A stretch of 64,000 nt of DNA from Auanema rhodensis (taxonomy: Eukaryota; Nematoda; Chromadorea; Rhabditida; Rhabditidae): positions 4,836,001 to 4,900,000 of the forward strand of contig OZ059894.1 of NCBI GenBank assembly GCA_964057225.1, given 5' to 3'. Below are positions 50,427 through 61,390 of the stretch, in pieces. Position 1 is the stretch's first letter; every line of letters begins with the position of its first letter. The position numbers and the translations under genes are program-made. The notes beneath the pieces are model-generated. The model worked only from the letters and a program-made list of their open reading frames with translations, had not been told where the DNA came from and did no database searches.

Positions 50427-53400
50427 ATAAAATTAGTATAAAATCACTAGTTTCAAATAATAGTAGTGTTTTAGATCAAGAAAATACATTTTTTATATCA
50501 ATTTTTAAAGTAAAAAATAAACATTTAACAGTCATTTTTGACTCATGCTCACAAAAATCATTTATTAGAGAAGAAATAGCAAATAGTTTAAATTTAAAGA
50601 CTTTATCTCACGAAAAAATTCCAATTGGAACAATCGGAAATAAAGAAACAGTGTATAATTCAAAAGTAACTTGTTTAGATATGTCAAATGTAAATATCAA
50701 TGTTTTAACTATTCCAATAATTACAGATGAAATTTGTATACCAGAATTAAGTCATGAAGACTTAAACGAAATTATGCTAATTGATACGCAAGCCAAAAAA
50801 CAGGCTTCAGCAGACAAAAATGAAATAGGTGAATATGCTAATGAGGCCATAAATAACAAAAATCATAAACTGAAAGAGTCTCATGACGAATTAAATTTAG
50901 AAGAAAGTGTTTTTGAATTTTTTATTGGAAAAACGAGAATCGAACCGGATATACTAATCGGAATGGATAACTACTTCAATATTATTCCTAAAAATTTCAA
51001 ATCTTTAATTTTAAAATCAGGTTTAATAGTTCTACCAACTAAAATTAACCCAATAATATGTGGAACAATAAAAACGGAAGAAAGTCAGGAACTTAATAAA
51101 GATCTGAAATGTTTTTTAACAGGAATTAAACTCAAAAAACCTGAAAAGGACACTAAAGAAATTTTGAGAAAAAAGGAAGATGAAATTGCTTGGAAACATT
51201 TCCATGATAATGTAAATATTCAAAATGGTAGAGTTACCGTTGCATTCCCTATAAAAGCAAATATCCAATCAATTAATAACAACTTTGGAAAAAGCTTTGG
51301 TTGTTTGAAAGGTCTAATTAAAAGCTTAGAAAATAAGCAAGATGTTTTAAAGATCTATGATGACACAATCAAAGAACAATTAAGATCAGAAATTCTTGAA
51401 ATAGCCCCAAAAACATGTCATCCATTTTTTACCTATTACATTCCTCATCATTTTGTTCTAAAATTAAGCAGTAACACAACCAAACTGAGGGTAGTATTGA
51501 ATGCATCGAGTAAAACGAAAGGTTCTAAATCTTTAAATGATATCTTATATCAAGGAGAAGGAATAATTCCAAATTTAATAGGCATGCTGATTAGATTAAG
51601 ATTAACAAAAGAGTTTATAATGGGAGATATAGAAAAAGCCTTTCATCAAATAGCTTTAAAAAATGAACATCGTGATTTAACGAGAATATTATGGATCAAA
51701 GACCTTAAACAAGAAATCACTAATAATAATCTGTTATATCTCAGATTCACCAGAATACCATTTGGTGTCAACAGTTCTCCTTTTTTATTAGCCGCTAGTA
51801 TAATATATTTTTTAAAACTAGAAAACAGATATTTTAATGATGATCTGATGAAGAACACATATGTGGATAACATAATGATGAAAATCACGAATGAAAATCA
51901 AAGTTTAAAGTTATATGAAGAAATAAAAAACTTATTTTCTAAGATAAATATGAACGTCAGAGAGTTTTATACTAATAATAAAGAAATTATGGGGAAGATT
52001 CCTGAAAATGACAAAATGAAAGATGGAAACATGAAAATATTAGGTATTAATTATAATAAAAATGAAGATGTGTTTCAAATAAAAATTCCGGAATGGAAAA
52101 ATCAGAAAATAACAAGAAAAAACGTTCTAAGTTTCATAAACTCGGTTTTCGACCCTATCGGAATATCACAACCAATCTTGTTGAAAGCTAAATTATTCAT
52201 GAAGAAATTATGGGAACTGAAAAATGAATGGAACGATGAGATTAAAGAAAAAGAACTAAACGCTGAATGGCAAAATGTCATCAAAAATGTACAAAATACA
52301 ACAATCAACATCCCAAGGCAACTCTTAGTTGAACAAAATCCGAATGAAATTGAATATTTTTTATTTACGGATGCATCAAAAGACGTAATTGCTGCTGTTG
52401 CATACATTGTCGAATATAACAACATGAAAGAAGTGATAAATGTTCAATTCCTGAACTCTAAATCATCCACTATGGTAGAAGGGTCAATACCTATGAAAGA
52501 ACTATCAGCAGTAGTACTAGGTATGAAACTACTGAGAGAAAACATGAAAGAAATTAACGTGAAAATAGAAATGATTAAAATTTTCACAGATTCTCAGGTA
52601 GTCTTACATTGGATATTTAAAAATCCACAGAAAAAAGTATATATCAAAAACAGATTAGAAAAAATAAATTTGATTACTGATGAAATCAAAAATGAAGGAA
52701 AAAAGATTGAATTTTTTTATGTAAAATCAGAATCAAACCCTGCTGACATACCAACACGAGGGATTGACGAAAAGGATGAACAATTTGAAGTTTGGAAAAA
52801 TGGTCCGAAATGGATAAAATCCAAAAATTTATATTTTAATCATATCAAATCTATGGAAGAAGTAGTAAACCCCGAAATTCTCAGTCAAAAAATTTTAAAT
52901 TTCTTAATTAGTTCAAAAAAGCCAATCCAGTATGAAAATTTAGATGGTCTGGTACAAAAATATTCTTCATTTCCAAAATTCATCCAAATAATTAAGAATA
53001 TATTAGTCTTTATTTGCAATTCAAGCATGAAAAATAACTGCAAATTGTCAAAACTATTACAAGGCCTTAAAAATTCAAATTCGGAATCGGAAAAAACTAA
53101 ATTAACAGAATTAATTATTATAAAATTACATCAAGAACAAAATATCGAAAGTTTAGAAAAGAAAAAATATAAATGCCTCGATATAATTAAAGATGAAAAT
53201 GGTATACTAAGAGTAAGAGGAAGAATAGGTGATAAAGAAAATCAAAAAGATAAATATCCTATATTAATTTTCGGAAAAACTCAATATGCCAATTTATTCA
53301 TAACCTATATGCATGGTTTAACACTTCATGCTTCAAGAAATACTTTGATATCGATTGTCAGAAGTGAATTTTTTATAATAAGGTTAAAATCAGTGATAAA

Positions 53401-54544
53401 TAACGTAAACTCAAAATGTATTAAATGTAAAAAACTGAATAACAGACCATATAAATATCCTAACTATCCGCAATTACCAGAATACAGGATAAATCAATTT
53501 AAACCTTTTGAAAATGTAGGAATAGATTATGCAGGTCCACTGTATGTATCAACAGACACTGAAAGAAATAAAAAAGTCTGGATTATGCTCATCACATGTT
53601 TAAGTACTAGAGCAGTTTATATTGATATCGCAGAAAACTGTTCAACAAATGAATTTATTCTGAATATAAGAAAATTTTTTGCACGAAAACGAATACCAAA
53701 AGTCATCATTAGTGACAATGGTTCACAATTTTTAAAATCAGATAAAGTTCTTAAAACTCTATTAGAGCAGAAAGCAATTCAATGGAAATTTATAACACCA
53801 CATTCTCCTTGGAAAGGTGGATTTTACGAAAGACTAATAGGTATTACCAAGAAATATTTGATGAAAACCCTAGAAAATAAGCAAGTTTCACAAAAAGAAT
53901 TAAGCACTATTTTATGCGAAATTGAGAATATCATGAATAATCGTCCATTGACGAATTTAGAAACTGATTTTGATAAAATAATAACACCATTAAGTTTAGA
54001 GGTTTATCATCCGAATAATTTATTGCCAAATTATGAGAATAATGAACAAAAAAGAAATTTAGAATCTAACAATGAGATAAAGAATTGGTTAGAAGTATGT
54101 AACAAGAGAATAGAAAACTTTTGGCTGGAATGGAGTCAACATTACATCGAAGAACTAAGAGCTTCGAATACAAAATTCCGTAATGAGAACCATTTTTCTA
54201 AAATAACACCCAATGTGGGGGATGTAGTACTTTGTGAACAGAGTAACACTAAAAGAAACAAATGGCCTATGGCTATTATAGAGAAACTTATTCCATCAAA
54301 GGATAATGAGATAAGAACAGCAATAGTTAGAAATTCAGATCGAAAAACTTTAAGAAAATCCATAAATCATTTAATTCCGCTTGAGTTGAACATATATTCT
54401 GATATTTATAATCAGAAAAATGAAACGAGTATGGAAACATTAGATCCGGAAACGCTCAAAGAGCAAAATAAGGAAGAAAAAGATGATACATGGAAAAATA
54501 GATTAAGATGTTTAGAGAGAGTAGATTATACAAAATATTTTTAA
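50423..54544 (+). CDS. BEL/Pao Pol polyprotein (1373 aa): PR-RT-RH-IN
   Basis: Copies and integrates the element. Order: aspartic protease-like domain (about 20-200; D40-S-C at the active site and an ILIGMD segment around 180); reverse transcriptase (about 330-560; D402 in motif A, FGVNSSPF at 447-454, Y480-V-D-N as the YxDD box); RNase H (D650, E693, D723, D775); integrase zinc finger H964-H969-C999-C1002; integrase core D1035-D1098-E1136; DUF5641-type C-terminus (about 1255-1325). Two departures are seen: Cys replaces the Gly of D[ST]G in the protease, and Asn replaces the second Asp of YxDD. I believe YVDN exists in other BEL/Pao elements but cannot check. pol is in the -1 frame relative to gag, its ATG overlapping the gag stop. 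The start could instead be a frameshift product. No internal stop is present. Confidence 0.95.
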   Translation: MNKISIKSLVSNNSSVLDQENTFFISIFKVKNKHLTVIFDSCSQKSFIREEIANSLNLKTLSHEKIPIGTIGNKETVYNSKVTCLDMSNVNINVLTIPIITDEICIPELSHEDLNEIMLIDTQAKKQASADKNEIGEYANEAINNKNHKLKESHDELNLEESVFEFFIGKTRIEPDILIGMDNYFNIIPKNFKSLILKSGLIVLPTKINPIICGTIKTEESQELNKDLKCFLTGIKLKKPEKDTKEILRKKEDEIAWKHFHDNVNIQNGRVTVAFPIKANIQSINNNFGKSFGCLKGLIKSLENKQDVLKIYDDTIKEQLRSEILEIAPKTCHPFFTYYIPHHFVLKLSSNTTKLRVVLNASSKTKGSKSLNDILYQGEGIIPNLIGMLIRLRLTKEFIMGDIEKAFHQIALKNEHRDLTRILWIKDLKQEITNNNLLYLRFTRIPFGVNSSPFLLAASIIYFLKLENRYFNDDLMKNTYVDNIMMKITNENQSLKLYEEIKNLFSKINMNVREFYTNNKEIMGKIPENDKMKDGNMKILGINYNKNEDVFQIKIPEWKNQKITRKNVLSFINSVFDPIGISQPILLKAKLFMKKLWELKNEWNDEIKEKELNAEWQNVIKNVQNTTINIPRQLLVEQNPNEIEYFLFTDASKDVIAAVAYIVEYNNMKEVINVQFLNSKSSTMVEGSIPMKELSAVVLGMKLLRENMKEINVKIEMIKIFTDSQVVLHWIFKNPQKKVYIKNRLEKINLITDEIKNEGKKIEFFYVKSESNPADIPTRGIDEKDEQFEVWKNGPKWIKSKNLYFNHIKSMEEVVNPEILSQKILNFLISSKKPIQYENLDGLVQKYSSFPKFIQIIKNILVFICNSSMKNNCKLSKLLQGLKNSNSESEKTKLTELIIIKLHQEQNIESLEKKKYKCLDIIKDENGILRVRGRIGDKENQKDKYPILIFGKTQYANLFITYMHGLTLHASRNTLISIVRSEFFIIRLKSVINNVNSKCIKCKKLNNRPYKYPNYPQLPEYRINQFKPFENVGIDYAGPLYVSTDTERNKKVWIMLITCLSTRAVYIDIAENCSTNEFILNIRKFFARKRIPKVIISDNGSQFLKSDKVLKTLLEQKAIQWKFITPHSPWKGGFYERLIGITKKYLMKTLENKQVSQKELSTILCEIENIMNNRPLTNLETDFDKIITPLSLEVYHPNNLLPNYENNEQKRNLESNNEIKNWLEVCNKRIENFWLEWSQHYIEELRASNTKFRNENHFSKITPNVGDVVLCEQSNTKRNKWPMAIIEKLIPSKDNEIRTAIVRNSDRKTLRKSINHLIPLELNIYSDIYNQKNETSMETLDPETLKEQNKEEKDDTWKNRLRCLERVDYTKYF

Positions 54545-54655
54545 AGAAAATGAATATATTTATGAATATTTTTTCTTTATATAAATTATTAATTAAAAAG
54601 TAAATGAATAGTATTTAAGCAAATTGTTTTAAATACGGTTTTCCGGTGGGAGCCA

Positions 54656-54685
54656 ATCACGTAAAGTCATGTCATTTTACGTGAT
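54656..54685 (+). other. Perfect 10-bp hairpin in the 3' UTR
   Basis: ATCACGTAAA (54656-54665) and TTTACGTGAT (54676-54685) are exact reverse complements around the ten-base loop GTCATGTCAT. The right arm TTTACGTGAT is also present in each LTR (48317-48326 and 54965-54974), and TACGTGAAA occurs next to it in both places in swapped order. It could be a protein-binding dyad or an RNA stem. Confidence 0.7.
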
Positions 54686-54871
54686 ACGTGAAAAGAGTAA
54701 AAAAGCCGTGAAATTTATTGTAATTCATCACAAAGGCAACTGATTAAAAACTAAAAATTAAAAGAATTGTAAAATGACCAAGTATATAACATCTATCGCC
54801 ATTGGGCATAAACAGAAATTAAAAAGATATTTTTAGAATTGTTCCTTAACAAACTATAACAAAAGTTCTTT

Positions 54872-54877
54872 GGGGAA
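54872..54877 (+). other. Polypurine tract GGGGAA
   Basis: The purine run GGGGAA ends exactly one base before the 3' LTR, where the plus-strand primer is expected. It is short, but a further A-rich purine stretch (AAAAG) lies at 54861-54865. Confidence 0.65.
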
Positions 54878-55092
54878 TGTTCTGTGGATTCACAGAAAAT
54901 CAGTTCTTTTTAGATCATTTTTTGTGATATTGAATTGTGGAATCGGTTGAATCTACGTGAAACATTTACGTGATCTCTTTATACCCTTTTTCCAATTTTA
55001 TTCTTATACGTTGTACCAAACCCATCCGGTTGTTCGGATAATAAGTAAATAAATCATTATATATAAATATATGTTTCTATTAATTTGAGACA
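54878..55092 (+). repeat. 3' long terminal repeat
   Basis: 215 bp, identical to the 5' LTR in my base-by-base reading, ending GACA. It supplies the poly(A) signal AATAAA at 55048-55053. Confidence 0.95.
55048..55053 (+). promoter_or_regulatory. AATAAA poly(A) signal in 3' LTR
   Basis: Canonical hexamer 39 bp before the element end, followed by an A/T-rich tail. It is the likely 3'-end signal of the gag-pol RNA. Confidence 0.55.
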
Positions 55093-55097
55093 TTGAG
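55093..55097 (+). other. Target-site duplication TTGAG, right copy
   Basis: Matches 48225-48229. The satellite resumes immediately with TGTACATGG in the expected monomer phase. Confidence 0.93.
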
Positions 55098-57899
55098 TGT
55101 ACATGGAAACTCAACATACACTAATGCATCATTTTTCAAACGATCATAACTAATTTTTGTATCAAGCGTTTTTCAATGTAGTATAGTGCATTCGATGCGG
55201 ATTTTTAAGCTGCGTCGATCTGTGTTATCAGATTTGCGCTAGCTTAAAAATGCACCGAGATATCAACTGATACAAGTTCACACTTATATCCTCGATTTTC
55301 ACCCTGAAGAAATAATTTTTTCGTTGAACAACATTGTCCATCGTCTTTGCCTTGAAAAAAGGATTCTAAAAACATCTACTTTTTGCTAAATTATTTTGAA
55401 ATTTTTCGAAAAAATTTTTGTCAAAATTTTTTGGAAGCAATGTTGAGTGTACATGGAAACTCAACATACACTAATGCATCATTTTTCAAACGATCATAAC
55501 TAATTTTTGTATCAAGCGTTTTTCAATGTAGTATAGTGCATTCGATGCGGATTTTTAAGCTGCGTCGATCTGTGTTATCAGATTTGCGCTAGCTTAAAAA
55601 TGCACCGAGATATCAACTGATACAAGTTCACACTTATATCCTCGATTTTCACCCTGAAGAAATAATTTTTTCGTTGAACAACATTGTCCATCGTCTTTGC
55701 CTTGAAAAAAGGATTCTAAAAACATCTACTTTTTGCTAAATTATTTTGAAATTTTTCGAAAAAATTTTTGTCAAAATTTTTTGGAAGCAATGTTGAGTGT
55801 ACATGGAAACTCAACATACACTAATGCATCATTTTTCAAACGATCATAACTAATTTTTGTATCAAGCGTTTTTCAATGTAGTATAGTGCATTCGATGCGG
55901 ATTTTTAAGCTGCGTCGATCTGTGTTATCAGATTTGCGCTAGCTTAAAAATGCACCGAGATATCAACTGATACAAGTTCACACTTATATCCTCGATTTTC
56001 ACCCTGAAGAAATAATTTTTTCGTTGAATAACATTGTCCATCGTCTTTGCCTTAAAAAAAGGATTCTAAAAACATCTACTTTTTGCTAAATTATTTTGAA
56101 ATTTTTCGAAAAAATTTTTGTCAAAATGTTTTTGGAAGCAGTGTTGAGTGTACATGGAAACTCAACATACACTAATGCATCATTTTTCAAACGATCATAA
56201 CTAATTTTTGTATTAAGCTTCTCTCAATGTAGTATAGTGCATTCGATGCGGATTTTTAAGCTGCGTCGATCTGTGTTATCAGATTTGCGATAGCTTAAAA
56301 ATGCACCGAGATATCAACTGATATAAGTTCACACTTATATCCTCGATTTTCACCCTGAAGAATTAATTTTTTCGTTGAATAACATTGTCTATCGTCTTTG
56401 CGTTGAAAAATGGAATCTAAAAACATCTACTTTTTGCTAAATTATTTTGAAATTCTTCGAAAAAATTTTTGTCAAAATGTTTTTGGAAGCAATGTTGAGT
56501 GTACATGGAAACTCAACATACACTAATGCATCATTTTTCAAACGATCATAACTAATTTTTATATTAAGCGTTTCTCAATGTAGTATAGTGCATTTGATGC
56601 GGATTTTTAAGCTGCGTCGATCTGTGTTATCAGATTTGCGCTAGCTTAAAAATGCACCGAGATATCAACTGATATAAGTTCACACTTATATCCTCGATTT
56701 TCACCCTGAAGAAATAATTTTTTCGTTGAATAACATTGTCCATCGTCTTTGCCTTGAAAAAAGGATTCTAAAAACATCTACTTTTTGCTAAATTATTTTG
56801 AAATTTTTCGAAAAAATTTTTGTCAAAATTTTTTGGAAGCAATGTTGAGTGTACATGGAAACTCAACATACACTAATGCATCATTTTTCAAACGATCATA
56901 ACTAATTTCTGTATTAAGCTTCTCTCAATGTAGTATAGTGCATTCGATGCGGATTTTTAAGCTGCGTCGATCTGTGTTATCAGATTTGCGCTAGCTTAAA
57001 AATGCACCGAGATATCAACTGATATAAGTTCACACTTATATCCTCGATTTTCACCCTGAAGAATTAATTTTTTCGTTGAATAACATTGTCTATCGTCTTT
57101 GCGTTGAAAAATGGAATCTAAAAACATCTACTTTTTGCTAAATTATTTTGAAATTTTTCGAAAAAATTTTTGTCAAAATGTTTTTGGAAGCAATGTTGAG
57201 TGTACATGGAAACTCAACATACACTAATGCATCATTTTTCAAACGATCATAACTAATTTTTATATTAAGCGTTTCTCAATGTAGTATAGTGCATTCGATG
57301 CGGATTTTTAAGCTGCGTCGATCTGTGTTATCAGATTTGCGCTAGCTTAAAAATGCACCGAGATATCAACTGATATAAGTTCACACTTATATCCTCGATT
57401 TTCACCCTGAAGAAATAATTTTTTCGTTGAATAACATTGTCCATCGTCTTTGCCTTGAAAAAAGGTTTCTAAAAACATCTACTTTTTGCTAAATTATTTT
57501 GAAATTTTTCGAAAAAATTTTTGTCAAAATTTTTTGGAAGCAATGTTGAGTGTACATAGAAACTCAACATACACTAATGCATCATTTTTCAAACGATCAT
57601 AACTAATTTTTGTATTAAGCGTTTTTCAATGTAGTATAGTGCATTCGATGCGGATTTTTAAGCTGCGTCGATCTGTGTTATCAGATTTGCGCTAGCTTAA
57701 AAATGCACCGAGATATCAACTGATATAAGTTCACACTTATATCCTCGATTTTCACCCTGAAGAAATAATTTTTTCGTTGAATAACATTGTCCATCGTCTT
57801 TGCCTTGAAAAAAGGTTTCTAAAAACATCTACTTTTTGCTAAATTATTTTGAAATTTTTCGAAAAAATTTTTGTCAAAATTTTTTGGAAGCAATGTTGA

Positions 57900-58750
57900 G
57901 TGTACATAGAAACTCAACATACACTAATGCATCATTTTTCAAACGATCATAACTAATTTTTGTATTAAGCGTTTTTCAATGTAGTATAGTGCATTCGATG
58001 CGGATTTTTAAGCTGCGTCGATCTGTGTTATCAGATTTGCGCTAGCTTAAAAATGCACCGAGATATCAACTGATATAAGTTCACACTTATATCCTCGATT
58101 TTCACCCTGAAGAAATAATTTTTTCGTTGAATAACTTTGTCCATCGTCTTTGCCTTGAAAAAAGGATTCTAAAAACATCTACTTTTTGCTAAATTATCTT
58201 GAAATTTTTCGAAAAAATTTTTGTCAAAATTTTTTGGAAGCAATGTTGAGTGTACATGGAAACTCAACATACACTAATGCATCATTTTTCAAACGATCAT
58301 AACTAATTTTTGTATCAAGCGTTTTTCAATGTAGTATAGTGCATTCGATGCGGATTTTTAAGCTGCGTCGATCTGTGTTATCAGATTTGCGCTAGCTTAA
58401 AAATGCACCGAGATATCAACTGATACAAGTTCACACTTATATCCTCGATTTTCACCCTGAAGAAATAATTTTTTCGTTGAATAACATTGTCCATCGTCTT
58501 TGCCTTGAAAAAAGGATTCTAAAAACATTTACTTTTTGCTAAATTATTTTGAAATTTTTCGAAAAAATTTTTGTCAAAATGTTTTTGGAAGCAGTGTTGA
58601 GTGTACATGGAAACTCAACATACACTAATGCATCATTTTTCAAACGATCATAACTAATTTTTGTATTAAGCTTCTCTCAATGTAGTATAGTGCATTCGAT
58701 GCGGATTTTTGAGCTGCGTCGATCTGTGTTATCAGATTTGCGCTAGCTTA
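57900..58750. repeat. Segment repeated 15 monomers downstream, copy 1
   Basis: AACTTTGTCC near 58133, a TTATCTTGAAAT unit near 58195, CATTTACTTTTTG near 58526 and GATTTTTGAGCTG near 58705 recur near 63390, 63452, 63783 and 63962. GAGCTG lies at 58711 and 63968, a spacing of 5257 = 15 x 351 minus eight 350-bp-type deletions. Confidence 0.8.
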
Positions 58751-59639
58751 AAAATGCACCGAGATATCAACTGATATAAGTTCACACTTATATCCTCGAT
58801 TTTCACCCTGAAGAAATAATTTTTTCGTTGAATAACATTGTCCATCGTCTTTGCCTTGAAAAAAGGATTCTAAAAACATCTACTTTTTGCTAAATTATTT
58901 TGAAATTTTTCGAAAAAATTTTTGTCAAAATTTTTTGGAAGCAATGTTGAGTGTACATGGAAACTCAACATACACTAATGCATCATTTTTCAAACGATCA
59001 TAACTAATTTTTGTATCAAGCGTTTTTCAATGTAGTATAGTGCATTCGATGCGGATTTTTAAGCTGCGTCGATCTGTGTTATCAGATTTGCGCTAGCTTA
59101 AAAATGCACCGAGATATCAACTGATATAAGTTCATACTTATATCCTCGATTTTCACCCTGAAGAAATAATTTTTTCGTTGAATAACATTGTCCATCGTCT
59201 TTGCCTTGAAAAAAGGATCCTAAAAACATCTACTTTTTGCTAAATTATTTTGAAATTTTTCGAAAAAATTTTTGTCAAAATTTTTTGGAAGCAATGTTGA
59301 GTGTACATGGAAACTCAACATACACTAATGCATCATTTTTCAAACGATCATAACTAATTTTTGTATCAAGCGTTTTTCAATGTAGTATAGTGCATTCGAT
59401 GCGGATTTTTAAGCTGCGTCGATCTGTGTTATCAGATTTGCGCTAGCTTAAAAATGCACCGAGATATCAACTGATACAAGTTCACACTTATATCCTCGAT
59501 TTTCACCCTGAAGAAATAATTTTTTCGTTGAATAACATTGTCCATCGTCTTTGCCTTGAAAAAAGGATTCTAAAAACATCTACTTTTTGCTAAATTATTT
59601 TGAAATTTTTCGAAAAAATTTTTGTCAAAATGTTTTTGG

Positions 59640-61390
59640 AAGCAGTGTTGAGTGTACATGGAAACTCAACATACACTAATGCATCATTTTTCAAACGATC
59701 ATAACTAATTTTTGTATCAAGCGTTTTTCAATGTAGTATAGTGCATTCGATGCGGATTTTTAAGCTGCGTCGATCTGTGTTATCAGATTTGCGCTAGCTT
59801 AAAAATGCACCGAGATATCAACTGATACAAGTTCACACTTATATCCTCGATTTTCACCCTGAAGAAATAATTTTTTCGTTGAATAACATTGTCCATCGTC
59901 TTTGCCTTGAAAAAAGGATTCTAAAAACATTTACTTTTTGCTAAATTATTTTGAAATTTTTCGAAAAAATTTTTGTCAAAATGTTTTTGGAAGCAGTGTT
60001 GAGTGTACATGGAAACTCAACATACACTAATGCATCATTTTTCAAACGATCATAACTAATTTTTGTATCAAGCGTTTTTCAATGTAGTATAGTGCATTCG
60101 ATGCGGATTTTTAAGCTGCGTCGATCTGTGTTATCAGATTTGCGCTAGCTTAAAAATGCACCGAGATATCAACTGATATAAGTTCATACTTATATCCTCG
60201 ATTTTCACCCTGAAGAAATAATTTTTTCGTTGAATAACATTGTCCATCGTCTTTGCCTTGAAAAAAGGATCCTAAAAACATCTACTTTTTGCTAAATTAT
60301 TTTGAAATTTTTCGAAAAAATTTTTGTCAAAATTTTTTGGAAGCAATGTTGAGTGTACATGGAAACTCAACATACACTAATGCATCATTTTTCAAACGAT
60401 CATAACTAATTTTTGTATCAAGCGTTTTTCAATGTAGTATAGTGCATTCGATGCGGATTTTTAAGCTGCGTCGATCTGTGTTATCAGATTTGCGCTAGCT
60501 TAAAAATGCACCGAGATATCAACTGATACAAGTTCACACTTATATCCTCGATTTTCACCCTGAAGAAATAATTTTTTCGTTGAATAACATTGTCCATCGT
60601 CTTTGCCTTAAAAAAAGGATTCTAAAAACATCTACTTTTTGCTAAATTATTTTGAAATTTTTCGAAAAAATTTTTGTCAAAATTTTTTGGAAGCAGTGTT
60701 GAGTGTACATGGAAACTCAAAATACACTAATGCATCATTTTTCAAACGATCATAACTAATTTCTGTATTAAGCTTCTCTCAATGTAGTATAGTGCATTCG
60801 ATGCGGATTTTTAAGCTGCGTCGATCTGTGTTATCAGATTTGCGCTAGCTTAAAAATGCACCGAGATATCAACTGATATAAGTTCACACTTATATCCTCG
60901 ATTTTCACCCTGAAGAATTAATTTTTTCGTTGAATAACATTGTCTATCGTCTTTGCGTTGAAAAATGGAATCTAAAAACATCTACTTTTTGCTAAATTAT
61001 TTTGAAATTTTTCGAAAAAATTTTTGTCAAAATGTTTTTGGAAGCAATGTTGAGTGTACATGGAAACTCAACATACACTAATGCATCATTTTTCAAACGA
61101 TCATAACTAATTTTTATATTAAGCGTTTCTCAATGTAGTATAGTGCATTCGATGCGGATTTTTAAGCTGCGTCGATCTGTGTTATCAGATTTGCGCTAGC
61201 TTAAAAATGCACCGAGATATCAACTGATATAAGTTCACACTTATATCCTCGATTTTCACCCTGAAGAAATAATTTTTTCGTTGAATAACATTGTCCATCG
61301 TCTTTGCCTTGAAAAAAGGATTCTAAAAACATCTACTTTTTGCTAAATTATTTTGAAATTTTTCGAAAAAATTTTTGTCAAAATGTTTTT
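59640..61390. repeat. 5-monomer block, copy 1
   Basis: Ordered markers TTCATACTT (60183), GGATCCTAAA (about 60267), CTCAAAATACAC (about 60716) and TTTCTGTATTAAGC (about 60760) recur 1753 bp later. That spacing is 5 x 351 minus two 350-bp-type monomers. Confidence 0.85.

Larger units (their letters stand above)
54545..54877 (+). other. 3' untranslated region of the retrotransposon
   Basis: 333 bp between the pol stop and the 3' LTR, with no envelope or other ORF of note. It contains a strong hairpin (54656-54685), ACGTG motifs shared with the LTR, and the polypurine tract at its end. Confidence 0.85.
48230..55092 (+). mobile_element. Intact BEL/Pao LTR retrotransposon (6863 bp)
   Basis: Complete element: LTR (215 bp), primer binding site, gag, pol, polypurine tract, LTR (215 bp), flanked by a TTGAG duplication. 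The LTRs begin TG and end CA and are identical base for base in my comparison, so insertion looks recent. The pol order protease, reverse transcriptase, RNase H, integrase, together with a DUF1759-type Gag and a DUF5641-type C-terminus, identifies the BEL/Pao superfamily. The two ORFs total 1993 codons, about the size of a usual BEL/Pao polyprotein, and have no internal stops. There is no envelope-like ORF. The element could be autonomous, provided two departures in catalytic motifs noted under pol are tolerated. It is not repeated elsewhere in the window. Confidence 0.97.

Noticed and set aside
51646-51888. Minus-strand open frame inside pol (also 52102-52425 and 54142-54363)
   Set aside because: These are shadows of the reverse transcriptase, RNase H and integrase-end coding regions on the opposite strand, with no initiation context or domain of their own.
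54545-54877. Envelope-like third ORF
   Set aside because: Only 333 bp lie between the pol stop and the 3' LTR, with stops and no signal peptide or membrane segment.
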